A DNA stretch of 64,000 bases, taken from positions 186,001 to 250,000 of the forward strand of contig NZ_JAABLQ010000001.1 of the NCBI RefSeq assembly GCF_009915765.1. Direction: 5' to 3'. The stretch comes from Pannonibacter sp. XCT-53 (GTDB lineage: Bacteria > Pseudomonadota > Alphaproteobacteria > Rhizobiales > Stappiaceae). Below the pieces are notes generated by a model that saw only the letters and a program-made list of their open reading frames with translations, searched no databases and had not been told where the DNA came from. This document shows, piece after piece, positions 21,697 to 31,078 of this stretch. Made by a program: the position numbers and the translations under genes. Within the stretch, counting starts at the first letter, position 1. Each line of letters begins with the position of its first letter.

Positions 21697-24126
21697 GTGA
21701 GGGTGCTCGTGCAGGCGTTACAGATCCGGTTTGAGGGGGTGGGTTCCGCTGCCACGGTCGGTGGGGCAGGCGAGGCTGCGGCGTCGGATGCGGCCGCCTC
21801 CGGCGTGTTTTCCGATCTGCTGGTAGCGATGCAGCAGGCCACGTCTGCCGAGGGCGCGCAGCCTCCGGCGCAGCTCTCCGGTGCGGCCACGGGTGCTCTG
21901 TCCGGGTCCCAGTCGCTCGTTGCGCAGGTTGCCGCCGGCGGTCAGGGGTTTGGCCAGTCGTCGGGTCAGTCATCAGGCCAATCTTCAGGTCAGGGCTCCG
22001 GTTCCGGCCAGAACGGTGGTCAGGGCCTCGGCAAGGCCGCGGGTCCGGCGTCCCTGCGGGGTGGCCTGTCGTCCGAGGCCTCCTTCGTGGTCCCGGGGGG
22101 CTCGGCTTCGGACGCTGCGGCCGGCGAAGACAAGGCCGCCGATGGCGCATCGCTGCTCGTCCCTCCGTTCCCGGCGCTTGCCGTTCAGCCGCTTCCCGTC
22201 TCCGCCCAGACGACATTCCAGACGCCTGGCCAGACACCTGGCCAGGCGGCGTCCCAGACGGCGTCCCAGGTGGCGTCCCAGGGGGGCATCCCGTCCGGGA
22301 GCGTCCTGCCGGGCGTCGCCGGAGGCGCGGCTGCTCTGCCCGTGGCCGGTCCCGCGGCAGGCGGGGGGCAGGAGCTGTCGGCCACGGGCGGTCAGCCCGG
22401 GGGCATCGCGCCTGCCTCCGCCGAGGGGCCCGGCACCGCGTCCGCGCCGGCTGCGGGGGCCTCCTCCGGTCCGCTGCCGGGTCAGGGCCTTGCCTCCGGT
22501 CAGACGCCGTTGCCGGCGCCGTTGCCGGCCTTCACCGCTGCCGGCGGCGCCGGGGCTTTGCCCCTTGGACCGGCCCGGCCGGCTGATGCGGCGGCCGCCA
22601 TGGCTGCGGCCGGCTCTTCGGTCGCAGCTGACGGGTCGCAGGCGGGTGCGGCGCCCGTTGCCTCCGCTCCGCTCAGCGACATTCCCGTGCCCGAGGTGCC
22701 CGGCAGCTGGGAGACCCGCGTGCCCACGCCCGACGAGCTGCGGGCAGGTCGCTTCCTGGATGCCGCCAGGGCGGCCGCTGACGCTGCCCTGATGGCCGCA
22801 GGCTCCGCCGACAGCGCGGCCACCGCGAAGGGCGGCGATGCGCCTGCGGTCCAGACGACGCCCCAGACGACACCCCAGACGGTTTCTCAGGCCGCAACGC
22901 AGGCAGCGTCTCAGGCCCTGTCCCTGGCACCTTCTCAGTCACAGGCCGCCGCCGCCGGTCTGCGCGTCGTGGCCGAGGCCACCGATGCCACCGGCGTGCC
23001 GTCCGCTGTGACGGGCGGCAATCCGCTGGTGGCCCGGCTCGCCGAGGCCGTCGGCGGTGCCTTTTCGCTGACTGCGACCACAAGCGCCGCGCCGGCGTCG
23101 GCCGCTCTGGCGCAGGCACAACCGGGCGCGGCCGCAGATGCTGCCGCGGATCCGGTGCTTGGCCTGCAGGCGGGGCGCAGCCTGACCGGTGCGCCGCGTA
23201 CGGCGGCCGCCGGTGAGGGAACCGGCTCTGCAGCCGCGTCCTCCGGGGCCGGCACGCCGGGTCTTGCCGGGCTGGGTGAGCCGAGCGCGGCCGACCTCTC
23301 CGCCGCCGAAGGGGATGCCGCACTGGCCGCCGATCCTGAGGCCGTCGATCCGGCCCAGGACCTGCGCCAGTCTGCGGGTGCCGAGGGTCGCCAGCCGGGG
23401 GCGAGCCAGACGGTGCCGGGCGCCGCCGAGGGTGCTCGCGGCACGGCGGCCGCCGATACGGGCGGCGCCGGCCCTGCGCAGGCCCAGTCCGCCGCCGGGG
23501 GTGCAGACGCCCGTCAGGATGCAGCGTCGCCGCAGGGCGCGGTCGAGCGTGCCGGGGCTGATTTCCTCGACGAGTTCGCAGCCTCCACCCGGACCGTCAC
23601 CGGCTTCCTCGGCACGGCGACTGCGGCTACCGGCATGCCCGGAGATCCGGCCGCCGCCCAGTCCAACCCGCAGATGGCCCAGGCCGCCGCCGCGCAGGTC
23701 GTCGCCCAGATGCAGTCGCAGGCGCGCCCCGGCCAGAGCCGCTTCCAGATCCGTCTTGATCCCGAGGAGCTCGGGCGGATCGACGTGGAAATGACCGTCA
23801 GCAAGGATGGCGAGGTCAAGGCCAGGCTGACCATCGACAAGTCCGAGACCCTCGACATGTTCCTGCGTGACCAGCGCAGCCTCGAGAAGGCGCTGGAAAT
23901 GGCCGGTCTGAAGGCGGACCAGGGCGGGCTGCAGTTCTCCCTGCGCGATGAGGGCGGGCGTTCCTTCTCCTTTGCCGGACAAGATGGCCAGGGACGCCAG
24001 GGGCAGGAGGGTGGCCAGCGCCAGCCGGTCCAGTCCGAGGCGGCGGCAGCTGACCCGGCGGCGGGCGAGCGTGTCGCCCGGCTTTACCGCGGCAGCGCGG
24101 CGGGTGGTCTCGACATTCGCATCTGA
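21697..24126 (+). CDS. fliK: Flagellar hook-length control protein FliK
   Basis: The 809-residue protein has a very long Ala/Gly/Pro/Gln-rich, disordered first part and a compact C-terminal Flg_hook domain at about residues 680-770 (FQIRLDPEELGRIDVEMTV, then KARLTIDKSETLDMFLRDQ). FliK measures the hook and switches the export apparatus from hook to filament substrates. The middle part holds repeated GQSSGQSSGQ and SQTASQ-type runs, expected for a ruler. The start is GTG 21697; a second GTG follows two codons later. flgD follows at 127 nt. Confidence 0.88.
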   Translation: MRVLVQALQIRFEGVGSAATVGGAGEAAASDAAASGVFSDLLVAMQQATSAEGAQPPAQLSGAATGALSGSQSLVAQVAAGGQGFGQSSGQSSGQSSGQGSGSGQNGGQGLGKAAGPASLRGGLSSEASFVVPGGSASDAAAGEDKAADGASLLVPPFPALAVQPLPVSAQTTFQTPGQTPGQAASQTASQVASQGGIPSGSVLPGVAGGAAALPVAGPAAGGGQELSATGGQPGGIAPASAEGPGTASAPAAGASSGPLPGQGLASGQTPLPAPLPAFTAAGGAGALPLGPARPADAAAAMAAAGSSVAADGSQAGAAPVASAPLSDIPVPEVPGSWETRVPTPDELRAGRFLDAARAAADAALMAAGSADSAATAKGGDAPAVQTTPQTTPQTVSQAATQAASQALSLAPSQSQAAAAGLRVVAEATDATGVPSAVTGGNPLVARLAEAVGGAFSLTATTSAAPASAALAQAQPGAAADAAADPVLGLQAGRSLTGAPRTAAAGEGTGSAAASSGAGTPGLAGLGEPSAADLSAAEGDAALAADPEAVDPAQDLRQSAGAEGRQPGASQTVPGAAEGARGTAAADTGGAGPAQAQSAAGGADARQDAASPQGAVERAGADFLDEFAASTRTVTGFLGTATAATGMPGDPAAAQSNPQMAQAAAAQVVAQMQSQARPGQSRFQIRLDPEELGRIDVEMTVSKDGEVKARLTIDKSETLDMFLRDQRSLEKALEMAGLKADQGGLQFSLRDEGGRSFSFAGQDGQGRQGQEGGQRQPVQSEAAAADPAAGERVARLYRGSAAGGLDIRI

Positions 24127-24253
24127 TACGGGGCCTGCCGCGCGCCACAGGGGCGCCGGACCCCGCCGAACAATGAGTTGAGTACCGGATGCCTGCCCGA
24201 TCGGCCGGCAGTCCGGGCCCCCGGAGCGGGGCCAGTCAAGGAGCACAGGCATC

Positions 24254-24922
24254 ATGGCAACAGTCAGCACACCGACGGCTGCAGGCACGTCCCAAACGTC
24301 CTCCACCGATCAGAGCCGCAAGACGCTGTTCGGCAGCTATGACCTGTTTCTCAAGCTGCTCACCACCCAGATCAAGAACCAGAACCCGCTCGAGCCGCTG
24401 GACCCTGCGCAGTACACCCAGCAGCTCGTGCAATACTCGACGGTGGAGCAGGGACTGAAGACCAACGAGCAGCTGGCCAGCCTGCTCAGCGTCATCCAGT
24501 CCGGTCAGGCCAGCAGCTACGTGTCCTATCTCGGGTCCTACGTGTCGGCCGCCGGCGATTCCACGATGCTGGAAAACGGCAAGGCCGTCTGGAACTACTC
24601 CGTCGCCGAAGACGCCAAGGGCTTCGTCGAGGTGCGCAATTCCGGCGGCGCGCTGGTCTATCGCGGGGAGGTGAACCTGTCGAAGGGCAACGGCAGCTAC
24701 ACCTGGGATGGCAAGACGTCAGAGGGCGCGACGGCGGCGGCTGGTGCCTACACGATCAAGTTCGATGTCTATGACACCGGCGGAGCGCGGGAAGCGGTCA
24801 CGTCGGAGGTCAAGGGCAAGGTGGACAAGGTCGACATGTCGAGCGGCACGGCCTTCCTGAAGATCGGCGATGTGCGAATCCCCGTCTCGGCGGTGAAGAC
24901 CGTCTCGTCCACCGCGATCTGA
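24254..24922 (+). CDS. flgD: Flagellar hook assembly protein FlgD
   Basis: The 222-residue protein is the hook cap needed to polymerise FlgE. The conserved N-terminal segment FLKLLTTQIKNQNPLEPLD is present, followed by QYTQQLVQYSTVEQG. The C-terminal Tudor/FN3-like domain has the GSYTWDGKTSEG turn and AGAYTIKFDVYD. Length is normal. RBS is AAGGAG 7-12 nt before the ATG (24239-24244 region). A strong terminator follows, so fliK-flgD form one unit. Confidence 0.93.
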   Translation: MATVSTPTAAGTSQTSSTDQSRKTLFGSYDLFLKLLTTQIKNQNPLEPLDPAQYTQQLVQYSTVEQGLKTNEQLASLLSVIQSGQASSYVSYLGSYVSAAGDSTMLENGKAVWNYSVAEDAKGFVEVRNSGGALVYRGEVNLSKGNGSYTWDGKTSEGATAAAGAYTIKFDVYDTGGAREAVTSEVKGKVDKVDMSSGTAFLKIGDVRIPVSAVKTVSSTAI

Positions 24923-25004
24923 TCTGGCCGGGCCCGCCTGGTCCCCTCAAGGTCCCTCCCGCACTCTCTGGGCGCGTGGGGCAGGGGAGCCTGATCCTCA
25001 CAAT

Positions 25005-25036
25005 CGGCCGGCGCCGCAAGCGCCGGCCGCTTTCGT
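25005..25036 (+). terminator. Rho-independent-like terminator after flgD
   Basis: A 10-bp perfect stem CGGCCGGCGC / GCGCCGGCCG with a 5-nt loop is followed by CTTTCGTTC. It lies 83 nt after the flgD stop. Confidence 0.75.
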
Positions 25037-25067
25037 TCGGGCCGCTGCGTCACCTGGCGCGGTATGG

Positions 25068-25082
25068 TTAGCGCATCGTTAA
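25068..25082. promoter_or_regulatory. Candidate CtrA box upstream of sciP
   Basis: TTAGCGCATCGTTAA fits TTAA-N7-TTAA with one mismatch. It is about 165 nt before the sciP start, in an AT-rich stretch (25060-25245) that clearly differs from the coding background. The rest of the 24923-25245 gap holds only the flgD terminator and this region. Confidence 0.5.
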
Positions 25083-25245
25083 TGTGTCCGAAAGATGGCG
25101 ATGCAAATCGCAATGAATGCTTTAATAGCTACTCAAGAAATTGCAATTTCGTGGTTAATCAACCGTGTATTGTTGCTTAGGCAAATTTTAAATCCCGCCA
25201 TGTAATCTCACTTCTAAACCTGGTCATGGTTTGTGTGAGAGTACA

Positions 25246-25521
25246 ATGACCGAGCAAGTTCGTTCGCGTGTGAAGTATGTGATAGGGCCGGATGGCAGCC
25301 CGCTGACTATTGCGGATCTGCCTCCTCCGAGCACCAAGCGATGGGTGATCCGCCGCAAGGCGGAGGTCGTCGCCGCGGTGCGTGGCGGCCTGCTGTCGCT
25401 GGAAGAAGCCTGCCAGCGCTACACGCTGACGGTGGAAGAATTCCTGTCCTGGCAAAGCTCGATCGAGCGCCATGGACTGGCTGGCCTGCGGGCAACCCGC
25501 ATCCAGCAGTACCGCAATTAA
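25246..25521 (+). CDS. sciP: CtrA inhibitor SciP (DUF1153 family)
   Basis: The 91-residue protein is nearly the family consensus: YVIGPDGSPLTIADLPPP, RWVIRRKAEVVAAVRGGLL, SLEEACQRY and the recognition helix TVEEFLSWQ. In Caulobacter SciP is a small helix-turn-helix protein that binds CtrA and blocks activation of CtrA target promoters in the swarmer phase. Its position between flgD and fliF, both linked to CtrA control, suggests local feedback on flagellar genes. ATG 25246 is chosen over an in-frame upstream codon because it gives the family N-terminus. Confidence 0.92.
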   Translation: MTEQVRSRVKYVIGPDGSPLTIADLPPPSTKRWVIRRKAEVVAAVRGGLLSLEEACQRYTLTVEEFLSWQSSIERHGLAGLRATRIQQYRN

Positions 25522-25566
25522 CGGTCCGGCGCCCCCCGCGCGCACGGCTCGAACCTCCAAACCTTG

Positions 25567-25595
25567 AAGCCTGGCCCACCGGCCAGGCTTTTTTT
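25567..25595 (+). terminator. Rho-independent terminator after sciP
   Basis: A 10-bp perfect stem (AAGCCTGGCC / GGCCAGGCTT) with a CACC loop is followed by a T run. It lies 46 nt after the sciP stop and separates sciP from fliF. The rest of the gap to 25913 holds only the fliF promoter region. Confidence 0.9.
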
Positions 25596-25791
25596 ATGGC
25601 CCCGTCTGTGGCACGGCTGCGGGCCATCTGCTGCAGGCCGGTGCCGGGGATTCGGGCAAGGGTCGTGCCTCTCCGGCGCAATTCTGACCGCAAGGTTAAC
25701 GCGAACAGGCAATTTCTTCCATTTTGCGAAACCGCCCGCTTGCCCTGAAATGGCGGAAATCCGCCAATTCCTGAAACGGCGTCAATACTCG

Positions 25792-25806
25792 TTAATAACT
25801 TGTTTA
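25792..25806. promoter_or_regulatory. Candidate CtrA box upstream of fliF
   Basis: TTAATAACTTGTTTA fits TTAA-N7-TTAA with one mismatch and is followed by CC, as in TTAACC half sites. It is 108 nt before the fliF start. A further TTAACG half site is at 25697. In Caulobacter the fliF operon promoter is a direct CtrA target. Confidence 0.6.
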
Positions 25807-25913
25807 CCTTCTGGCGGGCAAATTTTGCCTATCGGACAATGCGTCGTCGGCATCGGGTGGGACTTTGATTCCCCCGGTACCAGCGGCGGGGCAGGATCAG
25901 CTGGCGGGCAAAC

Positions 25914-27533
25914 GTGAACGGATTGATCGAATTCATCAGGACTCTGGGTCCAACGCGCGTCGCCGCGATGGGGGCGGTGGCCGCGATTCTGGTCGGTATG
26001 TTCGCTTTCATCATCTTCCGCGTCACCGCGCCGGAGATGGGACAGCTTTATTCCAACCTGACGATCGAGGATTCCGCCCAGATCGTGAACAACCTGGAAC
26101 AGCTGGCGATCCCTTACGAGCTGCGGCAGGACGGCGGCACGATCCTGATCCCGAAGGATCAGATCGCCCGCACCCGCATGCGGCTGGCAGAAGAGGGGCT
26201 GCCGACGGGCGGGTCGGTCGGCTACGAGATCTTCGACCGGACCGATACGCTGGGGGCCACCAGCTTCGTCCAGAACATCAACCAGTTGCGAGCCCTCGAG
26301 GGAGAGCTTGCGCGCACCATCCGCTCCATTGACCGGGTCGTGTCGGCGCGCGTGCATCTGGTGATCCCGGAACGGCAGCTGTTCCAGCGCGACGTGCGGC
26401 CGCCGTCGGCCTCCATTGCCATCAAGGTGCGCGGCGGGCTCGGGGCCAGCGAGGTGCGGGCCATCCAGCACCTTGTCGCCGCTGCGGTCGATGGCCTGAC
26501 CCCGGAGCGCGTGTCGATTGTCGATGACACCGGCCGCCTGCTGGCGACCGCGACCGATGGCACTGCGGACAGCATGGCGTCCGGCGAGCTGCAGGAACGG
26601 ACCTTCGAGATCGAGCAGCGCCTGCGCAACCAGATCGAGGAGATCCTGAACAGCGTCGTCGGCCCGGGTCGTGCCCGCGTGCGCGTCGCTGCCGAGGTCG
26701 ATTTCAACCGGGTCACCGAGACGCAGGAGCGTTTCGATCCGGAAGGCCAGGTCGTGCGCTCGACGCAGACCAAGGAAGAGAACACCACCCGCAACGCCCA
26801 GCAGGGCGGGGTGACGGCCGGCAACCAGCTCCCCAATGCGGACGCCAATGGCGGGGCCGGTGATGCCGAGGCTTCCAGCCTGACCGAGGAAATCGTCAAC
26901 TTCGAGGTGTCGAAGGCCATCCGGACCGAGACGCTCGAGGCCGGACGCATCAAGCGCCTGTCGGTCGCCGTGCTGGTCGATGGCCTTTACGAGCCCAATG
27001 CGGACGGCGCGATGCAGTACACGCCGCGCCCGCAGGAGGTGCTGGACCGGATTGCCGTGCTGGTGCGCTCCGCTGTCGGCTTCGACGAGTCGCGTGGCGA
27101 CGTGGTCGAGGTGGTCAACCTCCAGTTCGCCGCCCCGCCGGAGACCGATTTCGAATCTGCCGAGCAGGGTCTGTTCGACTTCACCCGCGACGACATCATG
27201 CGCTTCGCCGAGCTGGGCGTGCTGCTGCTGATCTCGCTCCTGCTGCTGCTGTTCGTCGTCCGTCCGCTGCTGAAGCGCATCGTGACGCCGGAGGAGAAGA
27301 CCGCGCAGGAGCTGGTGATCGCGCCGGACGGCACGCTGGTGGCCCAGTCCGAGCTGCCGGCCGGGGAGCTGGCCGAAGACGAGGACGACGGCGTCGTGAT
27401 CGAGTGGCTGGAAGAAGCCAAGCGCGAGGGCGCGCTGCAGGCCTCTTCCATCGCCAAGGTCGGCGCGATGATCGAGGACTATCCGACGGAAGCCGTGACC
27501 ATCGTGCGCGGCTGGCTGGATGAGGCGGCCTGA
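25914..27533 (+). CDS. fliF: Flagellar MS-ring protein FliF
   Basis: The 539-residue protein forms the membrane ring on which the basal body is built. A membrane helix lies at residues 15-37, the YscJ/FliF ring-building domains at about 45-225 ([38 protein letters not shown]), a second membrane helix at about 432-452, and the FliG-binding C-terminus ends [12 protein letters not shown]. The start codon is GTG 25914. It is the first gene of the fliF-fliG-fliH-fliN-flbD-flhA run; fliG starts 2 nt after its stop. Confidence 0.95.
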   Translation: MNGLIEFIRTLGPTRVAAMGAVAAILVGMFAFIIFRVTAPEMGQLYSNLTIEDSAQIVNNLEQLAIPYELRQDGGTILIPKDQIARTRMRLAEEGLPTGGSVGYEIFDRTDTLGATSFVQNINQLRALEGELARTIRSIDRVVSARVHLVIPERQLFQRDVRPPSASIAIKVRGGLGASEVRAIQHLVAAAVDGLTPERVSIVDDTGRLLATATDGTADSMASGELQERTFEIEQRLRNQIEEILNSVVGPGRARVRVAAEVDFNRVTETQERFDPEGQVVRSTQTKEENTTRNAQQGGVTAGNQLPNADANGGAGDAEASSLTEEIVNFEVSKAIRTETLEAGRIKRLSVAVLVDGLYEPNADGAMQYTPRPQEVLDRIAVLVRSAVGFDESRGDVVEVVNLQFAAPPETDFESAEQGLFDFTRDDIMRFAELGVLLLISLLLLLFVVRPLLKRIVTPEEKTAQELVIAPDGTLVAQSELPAGELAEDEDDGVVIEWLEEAKREGALQASSIAKVGAMIEDYPTEAVTIVRGWLDEAA

Positions 27534-27535
27534 CC

Positions 27536-28585
27536 ATGTCTCTCGACTCAATGCAGAACCAGCTGACCATCTCCGAAGATGGTGTCGAGCGCGAGCTGAA
27601 GGGGCCGGAGCGGGCCGCCGTTCTCATGCTGGCGCTGGGCGAGGTGCACGGCAAGCAGATCTGGGCGCGGCTGGACGAGATCGAGATCCGCCAGATCTCG
27701 GCCGCCATGGCCAAGCTTGGCCCGGTGACGCCCAACATGCTGCAGAACCTGTTCTCGGACTTCGTGCGCAAGCTGTCGTCGCGCGGCGCGCTGATGGGCA
27801 ACGTCGATGCGACCGAGCGGCTGCTCGCGGCCTTCCTGCCCCAGGACAAGGTGGCGACGATCATGGAGGAAATCCGTGGTCCTGCCGGCCGCAACATGTG
27901 GGAAAAGCTCTCCAACGTGCAGGAGAACGTTCTCGCCAACTACCTGAAGAACGAATACCCGCAGACCGTCGCCGTGGTGCTGTCGAAGATCGACCCGGAT
28001 CACGCCGCCAAGGTTCTGGGCATCCTGCCGGAAGACCTGGCGCTCGAGGTGATCAACCGCATGCTTCGGATGGAGGCGGTGCAGAAGGAAGTGCTGGAAA
28101 AGGTCGAGCTGACGCTTCGCAAGGAGTTCATGTCCAACCTCACCAACACCAGCCGCCGCGACAGCCACGAGATGATGGCGGACATCTTCAACAATTTCGA
28201 CCGCCAGACGGAAGCCCGGTTCCTTGCCGCCCTCGAGGAGGAGAACCGCGAGTCCGCCGAGCGCATCAAGAACCTGATGTTCACCTTCGACGACCTGATG
28301 AAGCTCGATGCGGCCGGGTGCCAGACGCTGCTGCGCAATGTCGAGAAGGACCGTCTCGCCATCGCCCTCAAGGGCTCCAACGACGCGGTGCGCGCCTTCT
28401 TCTTCGGCAACATGTCCGGCCGTGCCGCGAAGATGCTGCAGGACGACATGGACGCGCTCGGACCGGTGCGCCTGCGCGATGTGGACGAGGCCCAGTCGGC
28501 CATGGTCAACACCGCGAAGGATCTGGCCGCGCGCGGCGAACTCATGATCTCGAAGTCGAAGGGCGAAGACGAGATCATCTACTGA
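27536..28585 (+). CDS. fliG: Flagellar motor switch protein FliG
   Basis: The 349-residue protein couples the MS ring to the stator and rotor switch. The middle domain has [14 protein letters not shown] (the EHPQ-type motif, here EYPQ) and the C-terminal domain has [12 protein letters not shown] and [19 protein letters not shown], the torque-generating part with charged residues facing MotA. Length is normal for alphaproteobacteria. ATG 27536 is 2 nt after fliF. Confidence 0.95.
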   Translation: MSLDSMQNQLTISEDGVERELKGPERAAVLMLALGEVHGKQIWARLDEIEIRQISAAMAKLGPVTPNMLQNLFSDFVRKLSSRGALMGNVDATERLLAAFLPQDKVATIMEEIRGPAGRNMWEKLSNVQENVLANYLKNEYPQTVAVVLSKIDPDHAAKVLGILPEDLALEVINRMLRMEAVQKEVLEKVELTLRKEFMSNLTNTSRRDSHEMMADIFNNFDRQTEARFLAALEEENRESAERIKNLMFTFDDLMKLDAAGCQTLLRNVEKDRLAIALKGSNDAVRAFFFGNMSGRAAKMLQDDMDALGPVRLRDVDEAQSAMVNTAKDLAARGELMISKSKGEDEIIY

Positions 28586-28627
28586 TGACATGCAACACCC
28601 GATGACCGGTAACCGTGGGAACCGCAC

Positions 28628-29332
28628 ATGACACGCCTGGGCAAACCGTCGAAGTTCTTGTTCGACAAGAACTTCAGCGAGCCGGAGGTGCCGGTGGTGA
28701 CGGCGCCGCCGGAACCGGTCGAACCGATGATGACGGTCGCCGAACACGAGCGCCTTCTGGCTGCCGCCCGCGACGAGGCGCGCCGGCAGGGGCACGCCGA
28801 GGGGCTGGTCGAAGGCCGCTCCGGCGAGGAACGTCGCCTGGCCGAGCAGGTCGGCGACCTGTCGCGCGTGGTGGCCGGGCTGCTGGCGGAGATCGACGGG
28901 TACCGGGAGCAGACCGAGAAGGACGCCACCACGCTGGCCTTTCTCATCGCCCGGCGCCTGTCGGCCCATCTCATCGCCCGCAATCCGCTGGCGGAGACCG
29001 TGGCGCTGGTGGCCGAGTGCCTCGGTCCGTTGCGCGGCGCGCCGCATCTGGTCATCCGCGTGGCCGAGCGCGATGTGGACGCGCTGAAGGCGCGGCTCGA
29101 TCCGGTGGTGCGGGAGAAGGGCTTCGACGGGCGGCTGGTGCTGCTCGGCGAGCCGGAGATTGCCCGCGGCGATTGCCGCATCGAATGGGCCGACGGGGGC
29201 ATCCTGCGCGACCGCAAGGCGCTGGAAACCCAGATCGACCAGTCGATCAAGTCCTATTTCGAGGCCAAGGCCGCGGCACGGGCGAAGGCCCGGCAAGGCG
29301 CCGAGGCAGGTGCCAGGGAGACTGAATCATGA
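28628..29332 (+). CDS. fliH: Flagellar assembly protein FliH (FlbE-like)
   Basis: The 234-residue protein follows fliG by 42 nt, the position of flbE/fliH in the Caulobacter fliF operon. It has an acidic Pro-rich N-terminus, a helical stalk (residues 38-100, with EHERLLAAARDEARRQGHAEGL) and a C-terminal domain typical of FliH/YscL (LVIRVAERDVDALKARLDP, GDCRIEWADGGILRDRKALE). FliH binds and regulates the FliI export ATPase. fliI itself is not in this window. Its stop overlaps fliN (ATGA). Confidence 0.85.
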   Translation: MTRLGKPSKFLFDKNFSEPEVPVVTAPPEPVEPMMTVAEHERLLAAARDEARRQGHAEGLVEGRSGEERRLAEQVGDLSRVVAGLLAEIDGYREQTEKDATTLAFLIARRLSAHLIARNPLAETVALVAECLGPLRGAPHLVIRVAERDVDALKARLDPVVREKGFDGRLVLLGEPEIARGDCRIEWADGGILRDRKALETQIDQSIKSYFEAKAAARAKARQGAEAGARETES

Positions 29333-29670
29333 GCGATGACAGTGACCGCGGCCTTCCGCTCGACGAGCTTCAGCCGCAAGGCCGCCGTCGCGACGACCGT
29401 GACGACCAGGTGAGCACGGCGCAGTCGGCGGCGGATCTCGAGGCGGTGTTCGATGTGCCCGTGCGCATTTCCGCCGTACTCGGCCATTCCCGCCTGCATG
29501 TGTCCGATCTGCTCAAGCTGGCGTCGGGCACCGTGCTCGAGCTGGACCGCAAGGTCGGCGAGGCGATCGACATCTACGTGAACGACCGGCTGGTCGCGCG
29601 CGGTGAAGTGGTGCTCGTCGAGGACAAGCTCGGGGTCACCATGACGGAAATCATCAAGGCCGAGCGCTGA
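29329..29670 (+). CDS. fliN: Flagellar motor switch protein FliN
   Basis: The 113-residue protein is a short FliN with a charged, variable N-terminus (1-40) and the SpoA/C-ring domain (VFDVPVRISAVLGHSRLHVSDLLKLASGTVLELDRKVG, ending GVTMTEII). FliN forms the lower ring of the rotor switch and binds FliH. It starts inside the fliH stop and is followed by flbD after 20 nt. Confidence 0.93.
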   Translation: MSDDSDRGLPLDELQPQGRRRDDRDDQVSTAQSAADLEAVFDVPVRISAVLGHSRLHVSDLLKLASGTVLELDRKVGEAIDIYVNDRLVARGEVVLVEDKLGVTMTEIIKAER

Positions 29671-29690
29671 CGCTCGGGCAGGAGAAGACG

Positions 29691-31046
<1,356 letters not shown>

Positions 31047-31078
31047 CACGCTGACCAGGAACGGGCCTGCCACAGTCC

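Noticed and set aside
19668-21700. Plus-strand open frames between tRNA-Met and fliK
   Set aside because: They run antisense to mnmA or across the 15-bp repeats and lack ribosome sites and recognisable domains.
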